Source: Candidatus Aerophobota bacterium
Lineage (GTDB): Bacteria; Aerophobota; Aerophobia; Aerophobales; B3-G15
Assembly: GCA_030607715.1 (NCBI GenBank)
Contig: JAUWJM010000078.1
Location: 1-7,440, forward strand
DNA length: 7,440 nt
Direction: 5' to 3'
This document shows positions 1 through 6,489 of this stretch, one piece after another (the stretch's first letter is position 1; each line of letters opens with the position of its first letter). The translations under genes and the position numbers were made by a program. Under the pieces are notes generated by a model. The model did no database searches and was not told the DNA's origin. It worked only from the letters and a program-made list of their open reading frames with translations.

Positions 1-2
1 CT

Positions 3-1937
3 CTTGTTTCAGGCACTGTTATAGTTAAAGGGACTGCCAATGATGATAATTTTAAAAACTACATTCTTTACTTTGGTGAGGGGACTAATCCCTCAAATTG
101 GACAACTATCACCACCTCAACTACATCTATTTCCAATAGTGTCTTGGCTACATGGGATACCACCGATGTAGATGATGGTGAGTATACCATAAAACTCTGG
201 GTAGAGGATTTAGCAGAAAATATCTCTCAGGATGCTATAGTAGTTAGAGTAAACAATTTTCCACCTTCTATCGATCATATCCCCATAACCTCAGCAGTTT
301 ACAATAAGCCTATTTTAATAACCGCAGCAATATCAAGCGAATGTGGTATCTCTTCTGCTACAGTTTACTACAGAAAGGGTGGACAGACAACTTACACATC
401 TGTCTCTATGAGCTCAGGCTCTGATTATCAAGGAACTATCCCTGCCTCAGTTGTTACTGAAAGAGGTCTGGAGTACTATATTAAGGCAAAGGATATATAT
501 GGCAACATCGCAACAGTGCCTGATGTAAATCCAGATACATCTCCTTGGTGTGTGAGGATAAACTTTTCATCCTTAACTTTCCCTTTCTCTACCTTGCAGA
601 AAAAATGGCAGATGATATCGGTGCCTGCTAATTTGGATAGTCCTGATCCTAATTCTGTCTTAGTGGATGATCTTGGAACTCAGGATAACACTAAATGGAA
701 ATTATATCGCTGGAATACAGCTAATAACTCTTATGATGAGTATCCTAATATACCTGATAATTTTACCTCAGGTAAGACTTTCTGGCTCATAACCAAAGAT
801 TCCAAAAACATCGATGTAGGAAAGGGAACAAGTATAGATACCTCCAGTGATTGCTCTATAGATTTGGCCTCAGGTTGGGTCCAGATAGGCAATCCTTTTG
901 CCTTTGATGTTGACTGGGATGATGTTAAAGTAAGAAAGGATGCTGAAGTGGTATCAATTCAAGAAGCAGAAACAAGAGGTTGGATAAGAGCTATTATCTG
1001 GTACTGGAATGGGGATGAATATGTGTTTTATCAGGCACCAAATGGTATCCTCGAACCCTGGAAAGGATACTGGATGAAACTTTTAGAATCTTGTGAGCTT
1101 TTAATCCCATCTTTAGAAGCAGGAGAGAGTAAAAAAGCTTTAACCCTTTCTCAGAGCACCCAAAGATTCTTGCAAATTATAGCCAAGGTAGAAGATTTAA
1201 AGGATAGTTATAACTTCATTGGTTTATCTAATAAGGCTAAAGATGGTTACGATAAAGAAGATGTTGATGAGGCACCACCTATTTCTCCTTACATTAGTTT
1301 ATCTTTTCCTCATTCTGATTGGGGTAAGAACAGAGGATGCTACTGTCAGGATATAAGAAAATCTCCAGATAAGAAAAAATCCTCTCCAGAGAAAATCACC
1401 TGGGATATGCAGGTTAAAACAGATCGGTTAAATAAAACCATAACCCTGGAGTGGAAAAATACTGAGGCAATCCCAGAGGAATATTACCTTTATCTTACTG
1501 ATGAGGATGAAAGTATCCTGACTAATATGAGAAAGAAAAACATTTATTTCTTTGGCACCTTAACCGGGAAAGAAAACTTCAAGGTAATTGCCACGAGCAA
1601 AGAGCTATCTCCACTACCTGAGGATTTAACCTTAACTGAGGTTTACAACTATCCTAATCCAGCAAATGATACTACCAATATTCACTTTAAATTAGGAGCA
1701 GAGGCAAATGTAACTATAAGGATATATACCATATCAGGTGAATTAGTAAAGACTTTAATAGAAAATAAATCCTATGGCGTTGGAGTCCACGATGGACAAA
1801 ACAAGCCTGAGCTTCAATGGAATACCACAAATGATATAGGATCATCTGTTGCCTCAGGTGTATATATTCTACTTGTTGAGGCTAAAAACTCTGCTAAAAG
1901 GCTAATTAAAACAAATAAAATTGCAGTAATAAAATAA
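3..1937 (+). CDS. Secreted multi-domain surface protein with C-terminal FlgD-like Ig domain (5' end outside window)
   Basis: The frame is open from base 3, so this is the last 644 residues of a larger protein; the TTG at 144 is internal. Residues 1-90 and about 91-185 read as two Ig/cadherin-like beta-sandwiches (for example DGEYTIKLWVEDLAEN, then EYYIKAKDIYGN). Residues about 195-375 form a Trp-rich region (WQMISVP, GWVQIGNPFAF, PWKGYWMKL) that recurs in large surface proteins of environmental bacteria. About 450-535 is another beta-rich segment. The last ~100 residues are a FlgD_ig / T9SS type A sorting-like domain: YNYPNPANDTT, VTIRIYTISGELVKTL, ASGVYILLVEA and the basic end KTNKIAVIK. Such domains usually sit at the C terminus of exported surface proteins and can act as secretion signals. 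A PorV/PorQ-type barrel encoded two genes downstream fits that route. The exact substrate or adhesive role is unknown. Confidence 0.85.
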   Translation, partial: LVSGTVIVKGTANDDNFKNYILYFGEGTNPSNWTTITTSTTSISNSVLATWDTTDVDDGEYTIKLWVEDLAENISQDAIVVRVNNFPPSIDHIPITSAVYNKPILITAAISSECGISSATVYYRKGGQTTYTSVSMSSGSDYQGTIPASVVTERGLEYYIKAKDIYGNIATVPDVNPDTSPWCVRINFSSLTFPFSTLQKKWQMISVPANLDSPDPNSVLVDDLGTQDNTKWKLYRWNTANNSYDEYPNIPDNFTSGKTFWLITKDSKNIDVGKGTSIDTSSDCSIDLASGWVQIGNPFAFDVDWDDVKVRKDAEVVSIQEAETRGWIRAIIWYWNGDEYVFYQAPNGILEPWKGYWMKLLESCELLIPSLEAGESKKALTLSQSTQRFLQIIAKVEDLKDSYNFIGLSNKAKDGYDKEDVDEAPPISPYISLSFPHSDWGKNRGCYCQDIRKSPDKKKSSPEKITWDMQVKTDRLNKTITLEWKNTEAIPEEYYLYLTDEDESILTNMRKKNIYFFGTLTGKENFKVIATSKELSPLPEDLTLTEVYNYPNPANDTTNIHFKLGAEANVTIRIYTISGELVKTLIENKSYGVGVHDGQNKPELQWNTTNDIGSSVASGVYILLVEAKNSAKRLIKTNKIAVIK

Positions 1938-1954
1938 GTTAAGGGGGTATCTGT

Positions 1955-2311
1955 ATGCGATTTAAAAAGCTAAGCAAAAGAGGATATCTGGGTATATTGG
2001 TAATTGTTCTCTCTTTCCTTTTCCTTTTAACCCAGCTTGATTTTCCTTTTCTTCCCCATCAGGATTTATTTAGGCAAGATTTTGAATCAACTGTTGCAAT
2101 CTCAGGGATAGGTTTTGTTATGGGGATGTATCTTCTATCAGGTCCCTTAGGGGCACTTATTGCCCTAATTCCCCTAACTACCGCTGATGTTGGTGGGGGA
2201 TGTGCAGGATGTCAGGGACCTACTAAACCACCAGAGGAGGAAGAAGAAGATTTAGGTGAGCCACCTGAGCCTCCTGAGTCCCTCTCTTCCCGATTAGGGC
2301 TTCCTCAATAA
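1955..2311 (+). CDS. Small two-helix membrane protein with acidic proline-rich tail, function unknown
   Basis: 118 residues, not recognised as a known family. The ATG lies 17 bases after the previous stop, behind a GGGGG-containing ribosome binding site. Residues 1-10 are strongly basic (MRFKKLSKRG). They are followed by a hydrophobic helix (about 11-30) that could be a signal anchor, and a second glycine-rich hydrophobic stretch at about 47-74. After this come a glycine/cysteine knot (GGGCAGC, Cys83 and Cys86) and a tail rich in Glu and Pro (about 92-109). Tight spacing to the surface-protein gene upstream and the PorV-like gene downstream (13 bases) suggests one transcript and an envelope role. 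Coding status is supported by the ribosome binding sites at both junctions and consistent codon use; no function can be assigned. Confidence 0.7.
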   Translation: MRFKKLSKRGYLGILVIVLSFLFLLTQLDFPFLPHQDLFRQDFESTVAISGIGFVMGMYLLSGPLGALIALIPLTTADVGGGCAGCQGPTKPPEEEEEDLGEPPEPPESLSSRLGLPQ

Positions 2312-2324
2312 GGAGGTGTAAATA

Positions 2325-3261
2325 ATGCAAAATATATATAAAAGATTAGCTCTGGTCAGTACAGTTTCTCTTTTTCTCTTTTTTATTTTAGGTCTATCTT
2401 CCCTTTGTTTTGCTGCAGGCACTACTTCGGCTGAATTTCTCAAAATAGGAGTTGGAGCAAGGGCATCCTCTATGGGATCATCTTTTTGTGCTCTGGCTGA
2501 TGATGCAACTGCTATTTACTATAACCCAGCAGGATTAGCTCAGCTTAAAAAAGATGAGCTTTACCTTATGCATAACCAATGGTTTCAGGGGATAAACCAG
2601 GAGTATCTGGTTCTGGCATTCCCCAGGCAAAATAGCAGTTTTGCCTTTTCGGTAAATTATCTTTCTATGACAGAGATTGAGAAAAGGTCCTCTGCAACCT
2701 CTAAGCCAGAGGATACCTTTACTTCCTCAGATGGTGCTCTTACCTTATCCTATGCTAAGGCTTTTAATGAGAACCTTTCTATAGGGATAAACTTAAAGGG
2801 AATAAGAGAGGTAATATACAACCTTGAAGCTACAGGATATGCTATTGATCTTGGTCTTTTGTACACTTTCCCAAGGATAAACTTAGCTTTGGTTATCCAG
2901 AACATAGGGACAGAGATTAAATTTAAAGAAAAAGCTTTTCCTCTTCCCTTAACTTATAAAGTAGGAATAGCCATTAAAGTGTTAAAAAACATCATTTTAA
3001 CATTGGAAGGAAAAAAGGAGAAAGATGCAGATATATCCTATCATTTTGGAGTAGAAAGTTATCTGTTTAACTTACTTGCCTTAAGAGCAGGATACAACTC
3101 CAAAATAGCTCAAACTGAGTTAGGAGAATTCTCATCTTTATCTAAAAGGATTAACTGCCGGGTTAGGACTCAAGATAAATGATTTGCAGCTTGATTATGC
3201 CTATGTTCCCTATGGAGATTTAGGTGATACGCAGAGGATTTCTTTAGGAATTAAATTTTGA
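2325..3261 (+). pseudogene. PorV/PorQ-family outer-membrane beta-barrel protein, split by a +1 frameshift near its 3' end
   Basis: The gene starts at ATG 2325 behind AGGAGGTG. Residues 1-30 are a classic signal peptide (hydrophobic VSLFLFFILGL, cleavage near CFA-A). The mature N terminus matches the PorV/PorQ (UPF0164-like) signature: SAEFLKIGVGARASSMG, then ALADDATAIYYNPAGLA. The rest alternates beta strands of a FadL-like barrel (LALVIQNIG, LALRAGYNS). The initial frame runs past SSLSK into nonfamily residues and stops at 3180-3182. Skipping one base in the AAAA run at 3144-3147 restores the expected ending in frame: LTAGLGLKINDLQLDY, YVPYGDLGDTQRISLG, IKF and TGA at 3259-3261. The restored protein has 311 residues. 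In T9SS, PorV shuttles substrates carrying C-terminal sorting domains, which matches the first gene in the window. The shift may be a real mutation, a sequencing/assembly error or, less likely, recoding. Family assignment is firm; inactivation is not. Confidence 0.85.
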
Positions 3262-3362
3262 TAAATATTTGTCCTTTTGTCGTCCTCTGTGTACAGGTAT
3301 AAAAATGAAATGTTTCAGACCTTATCGGACTAAGGAAAAAAATAATTCGTCATAGCTTTGAC

Positions 3363-3390
3363 TTGAGATCTCCTCAAAAATAAGTATAAT
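3363..3390 (+). promoter_or_regulatory. Sigma-70-like promoter for the MBL-fold hydrolase gene
   Basis: TTGAGA (3363-3368) and a perfect TATAAT (3385-3390) are separated by 16 bases, about 65 bases upstream of the ATG at 3457. An overlapping TTGACT at 3358-3363 is closer to consensus but would need a 21-base spacer, which is too long. The site lies in a gene-free gap after the barrel gene, where a new transcription unit would be expected to begin. Confidence 0.6.
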
Positions 3391-3456
3391 GAGAAAAGAG
3401 AGGGTTTTAACTAAGTGCAAAAGTAAGGCTATCTCCAGAAAGGGAAGTTGTACATT

Positions 3457-4278
3457 ATGAATAAAAAATCTTTTTATGGTTTATTGGTAACTGGATTAGC
3501 TATTTCAGGAATATTGATAGGAAGCTCTTGTGAGTCCTATAAAGAGGAAATTAAAACAGAAAAAGGAAAAGTCATCATCACAAGTGTCTACGACAATTAC
3601 CAGGTCAATCCTGATTTAACTACTAACTGGGGTTTCGGCTGTGTAATCAGGACACCTTTTAAAAACATTCTTTTTGATACCGGAGCAGATAGTTCTGTTT
3701 TACTTTCTAATATGGAAAAGATGAATATAGATCCTGAAGACATAGATATAGTAGTTATTTCTCATATCCATGGAGATCACGTAGGAGGGCTCAGTGGATT
3801 CTTAGAGAGAAACAGCAATGTAAAAGTGCATATCCCCTCCTCCTTCCCAAATTCGTGGAGGAGAAAGATAAAATCCTGTGGAGCAGAATATCAAGATGTA
3901 AAAAATTTTAGGCAAATCTCTGATAATGTTTATACTACTGGCGAGATGGGAACCTGGATAAAAGAACAATCTTTAGTTTTAGACACTAAAGAAGGTATAG
4001 TAATCATTACTGGCTGTGCTCATCCAGGAGTAGTAAATATTGTAAAAAAGGCCAGGCAAATATTACCCGATAAAAATGTCTATTTGGTTATGGGCGGCTT
4101 TCATTTATCTGGTGCTTCTGATTCAAAATTAAGAAGTATTATAAAAGAATTCAGGGATATGGGTGTTCAAAAAGTTGCCCCTTCCCATTGTTCTGGAGAT
4201 CGCTGCCGAGAGTTGTTTAAAGAGGAATATAGAAATGACTATATCGAGAGTGGGGTAGGGAAGATAATTGAAATTTAA
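3457..4278 (+). CDS. Exported MBL-fold metallo-hydrolase, probable lipoprotein
   Basis: 273 residues from ATG 3457, chosen because AGGGA at 3441-3445 is well spaced from it; an in-frame TTG at 3448 is too close to that site. The N terminus is a basic/hydrophobic signal (MNKKSFYGLL onward) ending at Cys25 in IGSSC, a near-lipobox that suggests lipid anchoring outside the cytoplasm. The metallo-beta-lactamase fold is clear: ILFDTGAD (72-78), SHIHGDHVGG (102-111, metal-binding HxHxDH), GCAHPG (186-191), GGFHL (213-217) and PSHCSGD (242-248). This motif order matches the COG1237 group, which includes archaeal-type enzymes annotated as dihydropterin/ribofuranosyl-aminobenzene phosphate synthases. 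All expected metal ligands appear present, so it should be an active hydrolase, but its substrate cannot be read from sequence. The exported form makes a cytoplasmic pterin-pathway role less likely. Confidence 0.85.
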   Translation: MNKKSFYGLLVTGLAISGILIGSSCESYKEEIKTEKGKVIITSVYDNYQVNPDLTTNWGFGCVIRTPFKNILFDTGADSSVLLSNMEKMNIDPEDIDIVVISHIHGDHVGGLSGFLERNSNVKVHIPSSFPNSWRRKIKSCGAEYQDVKNFRQISDNVYTTGEMGTWIKEQSLVLDTKEGIVIITGCAHPGVVNIVKKARQILPDKNVYLVMGGFHLSGASDSKLRSIIKEFRDMGVQKVAPSHCSGDRCRELFKEEYRNDYIESGVGKIIEI

Positions 4279-4420
4279 CTGATAAGTTACACATTGATAT
4301 GTTAAACAGAAAACCTGAAGAGGGACATTAAAAGAGAAGAAAAAAGATTGGGCAATCTTAGTGAACTCAATTATTCTCAGGATAAAACAGGGAAGACCAT
4401 TCTTTTTTTGGAGTTCAATG

Positions 4421-5092
4421 ATGCAATTTTTACAGGATAGATTTTTAATGTTAGTGGCAATAATTACGGGGACTGTTATTTTAGTAATGTTCATATTTCA
4501 TAGGTTTGATATAGCTTTGAAAATTGTTCCAACTACATCTGTGCAAACTAAGGTAAAATCTTCATCTGCAGTTCAGTCTTTACCTTCCAGGGGTCCGTTT
4601 CGCGTGGTTCGTGTTCTCGATGGTGATACAATAGTACTTGATAATGATGAGATAGTTCGTTTAATTGGAGTGGATGCTCCTGAAATACATCACTCAGAGA
4701 TTCCAGTACAGAGGTTTGGTAAAGAGGCGACAGAATTTTTAAAACAGTTTATAGAGGGATTTGAATGTACTTTAGAGTATGAACCTGATGATATTCGAGA
4801 TCAATATGGAAGACTTCTCGCTTATGTTTTTGTGGAAGGACGCCTTGTTAATGCTGAGATAATTCGCCGGGGATATGCATATGCTTATACTCGGTTTCCC
4901 TTTCGTCGTCGGGCTGAATTTATCGCTTTGGAACACGAAGCACGTCGGCATCAGTATGGTTTATGGCACCTATCACTTCGGGATAGCAGGATTGCTAATC
5001 TTGTAAATCGGTATGAATCACTTAATATAGAAGGACGCAAAAAATTAGATGAAATTTTAGAGGAACTTGTGCAAAAGTATCCTTTTAAATAA
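4421..5092 (+). CDS. Membrane-anchored thermonuclease (staphylococcal nuclease-type, SNase domain)
   Basis: 223 residues from ATG 4421, with GGAG at 4410-4413 seven bases upstream; ATG 4418 is an equal-frame alternative, and GTG 4361 would add 20 residues without a good ribosome binding site. One transmembrane helix (about 9-27) and a Ser/Thr/Val linker precede the SNase domain at about 60-185. Motifs are FRVVRVLDGDTIVL, VRLIGVDAPE, DQYGRLLAYVF, AEIIRRGYAYAY and HEARRHQYGLW. The residues matching Arg35, Asp40, Glu43 and Arg87 of staphylococcal nuclease are Arg80, Asp85, Glu88 and Arg131, so calcium-dependent phosphodiester cleavage of DNA and RNA is expected, probably outside the membrane. 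A helical tail (about 190-223) follows. The SNase domain uses mostly CGN arginine codons, while the anchor and neighbouring genes use AGA/AGG, hinting at a different origin. Confidence 0.88.
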   Translation: MQFLQDRFLMLVAIITGTVILVMFIFHRFDIALKIVPTTSVQTKVKSSSAVQSLPSRGPFRVVRVLDGDTIVLDNDEIVRLIGVDAPEIHHSEIPVQRFGKEATEFLKQFIEGFECTLEYEPDDIRDQYGRLLAYVFVEGRLVNAEIIRRGYAYAYTRFPFRRRAEFIALEHEARRHQYGLWHLSLRDSRIANLVNRYESLNIEGRKKLDEILEELVQKYPFK

Positions 5093-5097
5093 AGGAA

Positions 5098-5191
5098 ATA
5101 ACTACTTAACCACAGAATAAAAAATTTTAAGAATAATATCTGCGCTCTAGTGTTTAAAGCTATCTGTGTGAATCCGCGGCTAAGTAGTTAT
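5098..5191. repeat. 94-base MITE-like element with 11-base perfect terminal inverted repeats
   Basis: ATAACTACTTA (5098-5108) is the exact reverse complement of TAAGTAGTTAT (5181-5191). The interior is partly self-complementary (ACCACAG near the left end, CTGTGTG near the right), giving a long imperfect hairpin. The right end, CTGTGTGAATCCGCGG, and the left ACCACAG match the style of small non-autonomous repeats dispersed in many environmental bacterial genomes. It starts six bases after the nuclease stop and ends nine bases before the next ATG, so it fills the gap between the two genes. It has no coding capacity. Mobility is inferred from the structure. Confidence 0.65.
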
Positions 5192-5199
5192 AAATTATA

Positions 5200-5685
5200 A
5201 TGAAAAAGCACAATTTAGATCTTAAAGAGTTTCTTATCAGGCTTGGAGTAACAATGGCAGCAGTGATTTTGGTGATGTACTTAGCCAAAGTCTGGTTTAT
5301 TGATCAACAAGACGTAGATTTATTTTCACAGGGTGGGCCAAGTGAACAACTAAATACATCCTTTCCCAAATCTCGACAGATGCCAGGCACAGGCCAGGTG
5401 ATTCCCTGGCAGGATGCTGCCAAACACTATGGGGAATACACAATAGTAGAAGGTAGAATTGTAGCCACATATAATTCAGGAAAGGCCTGTTTTCTTAACT
5501 TTCATCCTGACTACAAACATTATTTTACGGCAGTTATCTTTGCATCAGATTTTTCCCTTTTCCCAGAAAGTCCAGAAAATTATTACTATGGAAAGAAAGT
5601 TCGCCTGTCGGGTTATATTAAAGAATACCAGGGAGGACCTGAAATCATTTTAAGTGATCCCGGTCAAATAGAAATTTTGAAATGA
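5200..5685 (+). CDS. Membrane-anchored OB-fold-like protein, partner of the nuclease gene
   Basis: 161 residues from ATG 5200. A basic N terminus and one helix (about 16-34) form a membrane anchor; a polar linker (about 35-66) leads to a compact beta-rich domain at 67-160. The strand pattern YTIVEGRIVAT, KACFLNFHPDY, FTAVIFASD, YYGKKVRLSGYIKEYQG and EIILSDPGQIEIL is typical of small OB-fold domains that bind nucleic acid and are often found beside, or fused to, SNase-type nucleases. No catalytic motif is seen. The start has no clear ribosome binding site because the repeat element ends just upstream. ATG 5254 (residue 19), five bases after GGAG at 5245-5248, is a possible alternative and would shorten the anchor. 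Topology puts the domain outside the cytoplasm, as for the nuclease. Fold assignment is by pattern only. Confidence 0.75.
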   Translation: MKKHNLDLKEFLIRLGVTMAAVILVMYLAKVWFIDQQDVDLFSQGGPSEQLNTSFPKSRQMPGTGQVIPWQDAAKHYGEYTIVEGRIVATYNSGKACFLNFHPDYKHYFTAVIFASDFSLFPESPENYYYGKKVRLSGYIKEYQGGPEIILSDPGQIEILK

Positions 5686-5773
5686 TGAAATATCCATTAG
5701 AAGGTAATGCCAAAAATAATCTGAGAGAACATACAAACCACAGAATGTACAGAGGAAATGTAAGACGTGAGAG

Positions 5774-5837
5774 GTAATGTGTAATGAGTGATAGTGATAT
5801 GTGAAGAGTGAAAACCTTTTTACTCATTACACATTAC
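5774..5837. repeat. 16-base perfect inverted repeat with 32-base loop at the cysS remnant stop
   Basis: GTAATGTGTAATGAGT (5774-5789) and ACTCATTACACATTAC (5822-5837) are exact reverse complements, separated by 32 bases. The sequence is built from degenerate TAATG/AGTGAT-type words, like simple dispersed repeats in candidate-phylum genomes. The right arm contains the stop codon of the minus-strand cysS remnant (5827-5829) and its last residues. As RNA it could fold into a strong AT-rich hairpin and may end transcription from either side, though it lacks a compact GC stem with a T-run. Confidence 0.7.
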
Positions 5838-6240
5838 TAATTACTGCTTTTATTCTCCATTTAGTTTCCTCTTTTTTATCCTCTAACTGAATCCCTATAT
5901 CTTCCAACTTTTTTCTAATTTCATCAGCTAAATCCCACTTCTTTTCTTGGCGGAGTTTAGCTCTAACTTCAATTAAAATCTTTAGCATCTGTTCTGTTTT
6001 TTGGTTTAACTCTTTTTTCTTTTGAAAGAGTCCTAAGACACTGCCCAGCTTCTTTATTCTGTTGGAAACTTCTAATAAAACAGTTTTGGAGGTATCAGAT
6101 GAAGGCTCACTTAAAATAAGGTTAGCTTCCTTAACCATTTCAAATATTATTGATAAAGCTACTGGAGTATTAAAGTCATCATCCATTGCTCGGATATTAA
6201 AAAGCTCCTCTAATGATTGATGAGAGAGTTTACCGTTTAC
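5827..6240 (-). pseudogene. cysS: Cysteinyl-tRNA synthetase C-terminal remnant (catalytic domain missing)
   Basis: The minus strand encodes about 137 residues of the C-terminal anticodon-binding (DALR-type) and tail region of cysteinyl-tRNA synthetase: RAMDDDFNTPVAL, LGSVLGLFQKK, KWDLADEIRKKLEDIGIQLED and TKWRI. A full enzyme is about 460-490 residues; the nucleotide-binding HIGH and KMSKS motifs and zinc ligands lie in the missing part. The frame is open from 6240 but meets an in-frame stop at 6241-6243, and no other frame further upstream resembles the synthetase. The only ATG (6186) lies inside the domain and has no well-placed ribosome binding site. The end, AVISNV, is encoded by the inverted repeat and probably replaced the native terminus. 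This is best read as a gene fragment left by rearrangement; a functional copy should exist elsewhere. Confidence 0.8.
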
Positions 6241-6398
6241 TCATCATAATGTCTGAATGACTTACGATGATAGTGATTATACCGAACTGTTCTATAGCCT
6301 TGATATGCTCCGAATTTGACATTTCAAGAATTTTTATATAAAATAAATGCAAGGAAAAGCAAATCAGAAGTTCTTGTTTGAAAAATAGGAGTGCAACA

Positions 6399-6429
6399 TA
6401 GCTTTTGTACAAATAGTGGGCAAAAGCTA
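6399..6429. promoter_or_regulatory. 9-base inverted repeat upstream of the toxin-antitoxin-like pair, possible operator
   Basis: TAGCTTTTG (6399-6407) and CAAAAGCTA (6421-6429) are exact reverse complements with a 13-base spacer, ending 60 bases before the putative toxin start. Antitoxins of the MqsA/YgiT type commonly autoregulate by binding palindromes in their own promoter region, so an operator is a reasonable reading. The zinc-finger protein here lacks an obvious helix-turn-helix, however, and no good -35/-10 pair was recognised nearby. Confidence 0.35.
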
Positions 6430-6476
6430 AGCTGTTACGAAATATGTGAGTGTGAGAATTATGTGTTATGGTAAAA

Positions 6477-6483
6477 AGGAGGG
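6477..6483 (+). promoter_or_regulatory. Strong ribosome binding site that points to a CTG start
   Basis: AGGAGGG lies six bases before the CTG at 6490. No ATG, GTG or TTG in the toxin frame is suitably placed after it; the first in-frame ATG is 84 bases further on, at 6568. Confidence 0.6.
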
Positions 6484-6489
6484 AATATT

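Noticed and set aside
144..146. TTG as the start of the first gene
   Set aside because: The same frame is open back to base 3 and encodes a continuous Ig-like domain across this point, so the gene is cut by the window edge.
3320..3335. CCTTA-tcggac-TAAGG hairpin as a terminator of the surface cluster
   Set aside because: The stem is five pairs and is followed by A residues, not T residues, on the plus strand.
4344..4359. AAGATT-gggc-AATCTT hairpin as a terminator
   Set aside because: The T-run lies only on the minus-strand side and no minus-strand gene ends here; on the plus strand no T-run follows.
4129..4494. Minus-strand open frame
   Set aside because: It is antisense to the end of the MBL gene and the start of the nuclease gene, shows no family pattern, and has no convincing start.
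5196..5201. TATAAT as a -10 promoter element
   Set aside because: It overlaps the ATG of the OB-fold gene and has no matching -35 at a proper distance.
5645..5827. Minus-strand 60-codon open frame
   Set aside because: It is antisense to the OB-fold gene end and runs through the repeat DNA; no domain is seen.
6230..6412. Minus-strand 60-codon open frame upstream of the cysS remnant
   Set aside because: It overlaps the start of the remnant in another frame and resembles neither the synthetase nor any family I recognise; it also runs into the inverted repeat before the toxin gene.
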